Source: CALHAX01 sp039816705
GTDB lineage: Bacteria > Pseudomonadota > Alphaproteobacteria > Rhizobiales > CALHAX01
Length of the DNA: 9,249 nucleotides
Direction of reading: 5' to 3'
Assembly (NCBI GenBank): GCA_039816705.1
Contig: JBCBXF010000130.1
Span: 1 to 9,249 of the forward strand
The notes under the pieces are model-generated. The model was not told the origin of the DNA. It ran no database searches and was given only the letters and a program-made list of their open reading frames with translations. Below are positions 6,190 through 9,249 of the stretch, one piece after another (within the stretch, counting starts at the first letter, position 1; the number at the start of each line of letters is the position of its first letter). Made by a program: the position numbers and the translations under genes.

Positions 6190-7308
6190 GTGAGAGACCC
6201 GTTCGCCATTGTCGCACGCGCCAGAAGCCGCCTCCCTCGGATGATGTTTGATTTCATCGCCGGCGGGACAGGCGCGGAGTGCGGGGAAGCTGCGAACGTC
6301 GACGCACTTTCAGCCATCCGTTTACGCCCGCGAGCGCTGGTCAACGTCGAAACGGTGTCGCTTGAGACAACTGTCCTCGGAACAACTTACGAGCGCCCGT
6401 ATGGCATTGCTCCGATGGGGATGTGCAACATGGTTTGGCCCCGCGCCGATCAGGCCTTCTCGGCGCAGGCGAACGCCCGTGCCTTTCCGCATTGCGTCTC
6501 GACAGCGGCCTCAACCACGCTTGAGGACACGGCGCAACAATCCGGTGGTCAGGGATGGTTCCAGCTCTATGCGGGCAGTGATGACCGCGTCACTTTTGAG
6601 ATGATCGCGCGTGCCGAAGCTGCGGGTTATCGCCACCTGGTCTTCACTGTCGACACACCACGCCATTCACGTCGCACGCGCGATCTCGAAAATGGCTTCT
6701 CTGTACCAATGCGCTATGGACCGAGGCAGCTGCTCGATTTTTCTCTCCACCCACTGTGGTCATGGAGCACCCTGTTCGCAGGCATACCCTCCACCCGCAA
6801 TTACGATACATCTAAGTTTAACCAGGAATTTGAGCGCTACGACAGCCGCGGCCGGTCTGACTGGTCGTTTCTCGATCGACTGCGGAGAACCTGGCCGCAC
6901 CACCTGATCATCAAGGGCGTCTGTGACGCGCGCGATGCAAAGCGCATGATCGAGGCGGGATGCGACGCAGTCTATGTCTCCAATCACGGTGGGCGGCAAC
7001 TCGACAGCGCGATTCCATCCGTTCACGCGTTGCAGCATGTCCGACGTGCTGTTGGTCCGGACGTCCCGTTGATCTTCGATAGCGGCATTCGCACGGCAGA
7101 CGACATCGCGCGGGCTTATATTTGCGGGGCAGACTTCGTTATGATCGGTCGCCCGATGCTCTACGCCATGGCCGCCGGCGGCGCGGTGGGGCTGCGCCGC
7201 TTCCTCGATCACCTTGATGAAGATCTCCGCACCGTGTTCGCCATGCTCGGCGCCCTCTCGCCTTCCGATCTGACGGGGGAGATGCGCGCGCCTGCGCCCG
7301 ACAGTTGA
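6190..7308 (+). CDS. FMN-dependent alpha-hydroxy-acid oxidase/dehydrogenase (LldD / glycolate oxidase family)
   Basis: A 372-residue TIM-barrel flavoprotein that oxidises an L-2-hydroxy acid (such as lactate, glycolate or mandelate) to the 2-oxo acid. Conserved active-site features are F-Q-L-Y with Tyr127, D-T-P-R-x-x-R-R-x-R-D with the substrate Arg, I-I-K-G with Lys242, S-N-H-G-G-R-Q-L-D with the base His266, and the FMN-phosphate segment D-S-G-I-R then G-A-D-F-V-M-I-G-R. The N-terminal substrate Tyr of spinach glycolate oxidase (Tyr24) aligns with Phe22 here (F-D-F-I-A-G-G). The start is GTG 6190: an in-frame TAG at 6178-6180 rules out a longer protein, and the next ATG (6241) would cut conserved residues. 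No Shine-Dalgarno is visible, so translation may be weak or unusual. The substrate and electron acceptor cannot be told from sequence. It appears to be a separate unit, followed by tRNA-Arg. Confidence 0.88.
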   Translation: MRDPFAIVARARSRLPRMMFDFIAGGTGAECGEAANVDALSAIRLRPRALVNVETVSLETTVLGTTYERPYGIAPMGMCNMVWPRADQAFSAQANARAFPHCVSTAASTTLEDTAQQSGGQGWFQLYAGSDDRVTFEMIARAEAAGYRHLVFTVDTPRHSRRTRDLENGFSVPMRYGPRQLLDFSLHPLWSWSTLFAGIPSTRNYDTSKFNQEFERYDSRGRSDWSFLDRLRRTWPHHLIIKGVCDARDAKRMIEAGCDAVYVSNHGGRQLDSAIPSVHALQHVRRAVGPDVPLIFDSGIRTADDIARAYICGADFVMIGRPMLYAMAAGGAVGLRRFLDHLDEDLRTVFAMLGALSPSDLTGEMRAPAPDS

Positions 7309-7368
7309 CGCCCCTGCACAAACCCCGGCACAAGGTGGCGTCAGTCGTGATCGCGGCGGCGCTGCAAC

Positions 7369-7445
7369 GGTCCCGTAGCTCAGCTGGATAGAGCAGCTGA
7401 CTTCTAATCAGCAGGTCCGAGGTTCGAATCCTCGCGGGATCGCCA
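7369..7445 (+). tRNA. tRNA-Arg (anticodon TCT)
   Basis: A 77-base cloverleaf with encoded CCA. The acceptor GGTCCCG (7369-7375) pairs with CGGGATC (7435-7441), with one G-T wobble, then G and CCA. The anticodon stem GCTGA/TCAGC encloses CTTCTAA, giving anticodon TCT, which reads AGA/AGG. The T arm is CGAGG-TTCGAAT-CCTCG. An intrinsic terminator follows 28 bases later. Confidence 0.97.
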
Positions 7446-7473
7446 ATCGCGTTTACGTCCGACCGGGACACTC

Positions 7474-7491
7474 AGGCTGCAAAGCCTTTTT
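7474..7491 (+). terminator. Rho-independent terminator after tRNA-Arg
   Basis: AGGCT (7474-7478), a stable GCAA tetraloop (7479-7482) and AGCCT (7483-7487) form a five-pair stem followed directly by T-run bases up to 7491. It separates tRNA-Arg from the SHMT-like gene. A second stem, CTTTTTC/GAAAAAG (7486-7492 with 7502-7508), overlaps its T-run and could compete with it. Confidence 0.7.
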
Positions 7492-7553
7492 CGACATATT
7501 GGAAAAAGACGGGCGCCGGGTGACAACACGGCATCCGGCAGAAAGAGGCGGGG

Positions 7554-8897
7554 ATGCACTTGGCAAGACGGGACTGGGTCCCGGATCACTGTGAAAGCCG
7601 CGTGCAGGAGATCGCTGCGCAAACCAGTGCGCTCTCGACGGAGGACATTGCGCAACGGATCATTGGGCTTGCGGCGCGGAACGTTGAGATCCACGAGGCC
7701 GAGTGCTTCAATCTCAATCCAGCCACCAACGTGATGAACCCACGCGCGGAAGCACTGCTCGCTTCGGGGCTTGGTTCGCGCCCTTCGCTTGGCTACCCGG
7801 GCGATAAGTACGAAATGGGTCTCGAAGCGATTGAGCAGATCGAGGTCGTGGCGGCACAGCTCTGCGCCGAAGTGTTTGGAGCAAAATTCGCCGAAATCCG
7901 CGTCGCGTCTGGTGCGATGGCGAACCTCTATGGGTTCATGGCGATCTGCAAACCGGGCGACACCATCATAGCGCCACCAGCATCGATCGGCGGCCACGTC
8001 ACGCATCACGGGACGGGATGCGCTGGGCTCTACGGCCTGACAATCCACGAAGCGCCGGTATTGGCTGACGGCTATACCGTCGATATCGAACAACTCTCCG
8101 CCTTGGCACAGCAGGTGCGCCCCAAACTCATCACGATCGGGGGCAGCCTGAATTTGTTTCCCCATCCGGTCGCGGACATCCATGAGATCGCGGATCAGGT
8201 CGGCGCAAAAGTGCTGTTCGATGCCGCTCATCAGTGCGGAATCATCGCCGGTGGGGTCTGGCCGAACCCGCTCGTCGAAGGGGCCCACCTGATGACGATG
8301 AGCACGTACAAAAGTCTCGCAGGCCCGGCAGGTGGCTTGATCGTCACCAACGATGCCGCACTTGCCGAGCACCTAGACAGCATTGCGTTTCCAGGCATGA
8401 CGGCCAACTTCGATGCTGCCAAGTCCGCAGCGCTCGCAATGACGATGTTGGATTGGCGGGCGCATGGCGCAGCCTATGCCGAGGAAATGATAAAGGTCGC
8501 CGCCGCCATGGCGAAGGCGCTCGACAATGAAGGTGTGCCGGTATTCGGCGCGTCAAACGGTTTCACACAATCTCATCAGTTTGCCGTCGAGGCGTCGCGC
8601 TACGGAGGCGGACAGGCGGCATCGAAGGCGCTGCGCAAAGCCGGGTTTCTCGCCTGCGGCATCGGTCTGCCGATCGCACCTGTCGCGAGGGACATGAACG
8701 GGCTGCGGATAGGCACGCCCGAGCTCGTGCGTTGGGGCGTTACGGTCGCGGATGCACCGGCGCTATCCGGACTGATCGCACGAGCGCTTGAAAGCTCCGA
8801 GCCGGAGACACTGGCCGACGAGGTGCGTGAGATGCGTAGCCGGTTTACCGATTTGCATTTTATCTGCGGTTCGGAACAGGCACGACCGGCCGGCTGA
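7554..8897 (+). CDS. Serine-hydroxymethyltransferase-like PLP enzyme, probably not folate-dependent
   Basis: A 447-residue fold-type I PLP enzyme that aligns end to end with SHMT (GlyA). Landmarks, with E. coli GlyA counterparts from memory, are G-Y-P-G (80-83), S-G-A-M-A-N (SGSQAN), G-G-H-V-T-H-H with His148 stacking on PLP (H126), D223 and H226 in F-D-A-A-H (D200, H203), Lys253 in S-T-Y-K-S-L-A-G-P (K229, the Schiff base), and R385 in L-R-I-G-T-P (R363, carboxylate). Key changes: Leu79 replaces Glu57, which is needed for folate-dependent transfer; Tyr252 replaces H228; and GPAGG replaces GPRGG. It should therefore bind PLP and an amino acid, but a THF-independent aldolase-type reaction is likelier than serine/glycine conversion. 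This is inference and the substrate is unknown. AAGAGG (7543-7548) is 5 bases before the ATG. The flavoprotein gene starts 52 bases after its stop and may be co-transcribed. Confidence 0.82.
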   Translation: MHLARRDWVPDHCESRVQEIAAQTSALSTEDIAQRIIGLAARNVEIHEAECFNLNPATNVMNPRAEALLASGLGSRPSLGYPGDKYEMGLEAIEQIEVVAAQLCAEVFGAKFAEIRVASGAMANLYGFMAICKPGDTIIAPPASIGGHVTHHGTGCAGLYGLTIHEAPVLADGYTVDIEQLSALAQQVRPKLITIGGSLNLFPHPVADIHEIADQVGAKVLFDAAHQCGIIAGGVWPNPLVEGAHLMTMSTYKSLAGPAGGLIVTNDAALAEHLDSIAFPGMTANFDAAKSAALAMTMLDWRAHGAAYAEEMIKVAAAMAKALDNEGVPVFGASNGFTQSHQFAVEASRYGGGQAASKALRKAGFLACGIGLPIAPVARDMNGLRIGTPELVRWGVTVADAPALSGLIARALESSEPETLADEVREMRSRFTDLHFICGSEQARPAG

Positions 8898-8942
8898 CCC
8901 CGCGCAGCCTGGCACGCAACACGACAACACACGCCGAGGAAA

Positions 8943-8994
8943 GACGATCATGCCGGTCGCCGTGAAGGCCCAGTCTTGTGATGTGATCGTCCTC
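8943..8994 (+). repeat. Direct repeat copy 1 (52 bp, spans the flavoprotein start codon)
   Basis: Identical to 9198-9249, offset by 255 bases. It covers the end of the ribosome binding site, the ATG and the first 15 codons. Copy 2 is cut by the window edge, so the true repeat could be longer. Confidence 0.95.
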
Positions 8995-9123
8995 GGTGCG
9001 GGTGGGGCCGGCCTTATGTGCGCAGGCATTGCAGGCACGCGCGGCCGATCCGTCGTAATGTTGGTGAAGTTGCAGCGTCCGCCGCCGGAGATCAGGATTT
9101 TCTTCCCCGGCGCATCCGCATGA
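8950..9123 (+). CDS. BaiN/HI0933-type NAD(P)/FAD flavoprotein, N-terminus, chimeric after residue 36
   Basis: The genuine part is 8950-9057, encoding 36 residues with a dinucleotide-binding strand and glycine loop, D-V-I-V-L-G-A-G-G-A-G-L-M-C-A (residues 11-25). GAGGAAAG (8936-8943) sits 6 bases before the ATG, an excellent ribosome binding site. After 9057 the plus strand carries the reverse complement of the gene's own next segment, so the continuation to the TGA at 9121-9123 is an artefact and not protein. Joining residues 1-36 to the minus-strand segment gives a sensible 61-residue start whose G-K-K-I-L-I-S-G-G-G-R-C-N-F-T-N motif is typical of the BaiN / HI0933-like flavoprotein family (about 400 residues, mostly of unknown substrate). 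The rest lies outside the window. Confidence 0.75.
   Translation: MPVAVKAQSCDVIVLGAGGAGLMCAGIAGTRGRSVVMLVKLQRPPPEIRIFFPGASA
8984..9057 (+). repeat. Left arm of a 74-bp perfect inverted repeat
   Basis: Base by base, 8984-9057 is the exact reverse complement of 9132-9205, with a 74-base spacer (9058-9131) between. Both arms are coding sequence for the glycine-rich FAD loop of the flavoprotein. The pairing stops sharply at both ends (8983 against 9206, and 9058 against 9131). Confidence 0.95.
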
Positions 9124-9206
9124 TCCAACAGTACGACGGATCGGCCGCGCGTGCCTGCAATGCCTGCGCACATAAGGCCGGCCCCACCCGCACCGAGGAC
9201 GATCAT
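9058..9206 (-). CDS. Reversed duplicate of the flavoprotein N-terminus (fragment)
   Basis: Read leftward from ATG 9206, this gives M-I-V-L-G-A-G-G-A-G and continues correctly through S-V-V-L-L-D-H-A-D-A-P-G and G-G-G-R-C-N-F-T-N-I, ending near 9058. It therefore holds residues 13-61 of the flavoprotein that starts at 8950 on the other strand. Past 9058 the frame runs into the antisense of the first copy and stops making sense. This start is not natural, since the true upstream codons are missing. It is the only place in the window where residues 37-61 can be read. Confidence 0.7.
9132..9205 (-). repeat. Right arm of the 74-bp perfect inverted repeat
   Basis: Exact reverse complement of 8984-9057. 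Its last eight bases, GACGATCA (9198-9205), also match 8943-8950, just at the flavoprotein start, and that is where the sequence flips back to sense orientation. Confidence 0.95.
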
Positions 9207-9249
9207 GCCGGTCGCCGTGAAGGCCCAGTCTTGTGATGTGATCGTCCTC
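9198..9249 (+). repeat. Direct repeat copy 2 (52 bp, cut by window end)
   Basis: Identical to 8943-8994 and in the same orientation. The first eight bases are shared with the right arm of the inverted repeat, consistent with a switch through an 8-base microhomology. Confidence 0.95.

Noticed and set aside
3210..7445. Genomic island or phage attachment at one of the three tRNA genes
   Set aside because: I found no direct repeat of any tRNA 3' end, no integrase and no shift in gene character; the neighbours are core genes.
8984..9205. Inverted repeat as an insertion-sequence end, invertible switch or origin
   Set aside because: The arms and spacer are all coding sequence of one flavoprotein gene, with no transposase or recombinase, and a gene restart follows at a microhomology; an artefact explains all of it.

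Overview
The window looks like ordinary chromosome from an alphaproteobacterium, probably a Hyphomicrobiales (Rhizobiales) relative. The GC content is high throughout. The layout matches what I recall of that group: homoserine dehydrogenase, then glpX, then recJ; a double cold-shock-domain protein, then DUF192; and a tRNA-Pro next to a gene for the mitochondrial-type complex I subunit NDUFS4, which is found in alphaproteobacteria and mitochondria. Both edges cut genes.

Region by region: 1-107 holds the 3' end of a homoserine dehydrogenase gene. 194-1162 is glpX (class II fructose-1,6-bisphosphatase) and 1246-3099 is recJ; these three read rightward and are closely spaced. tRNA-Glu(TTC) lies at 3210-3284. 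A glyoxalase I gene reads leftward (3366-3806). A gene-free, hairpin-rich stretch follows (3807-4484), then the double cold-shock-domain gene (4485-5081) and a secreted DUF192 protein (5122-5604). Next are tRNA-Pro(TGG) (5693-5769), the NDUFS4-type gene (5814-6119), an FMN-dependent alpha-hydroxy-acid oxidase/dehydrogenase (6190-7308), and tRNA-Arg(TCT) (7369-7445) with a clear intrinsic terminator. The last complete gene (7554-8897) is a serine-hydroxymethyltransferase-like PLP enzyme. Fifty-two bases later comes the start of a BaiN/HI0933-type FAD flavoprotein.

Most genes are core metabolism or housekeeping: amino-acid synthesis, gluconeogenesis, DNA repair, methylglyoxal detoxification, cold-shock RNA binding and respiration. 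I see no phage, transposon, CRISPR or defence genes. Two items stand out. The SHMT-like enzyme keeps the PLP lysine, the PLP-binding Asp/His and the carboxylate-binding Arg, but has Leu where SHMT has the glutamate needed for folate-dependent chemistry, so it probably does not run the normal serine/glycine reaction. The last ~300 bases are scrambled: a 74-bp perfect inverted repeat surrounds a 74-bp spacer, followed by a second copy of the flavoprotein start. This looks like a template-switch (fold-back) chimera or assembly fault rather than a real locus, although the first 61 residues of the true protein can be rebuilt from the two strands.
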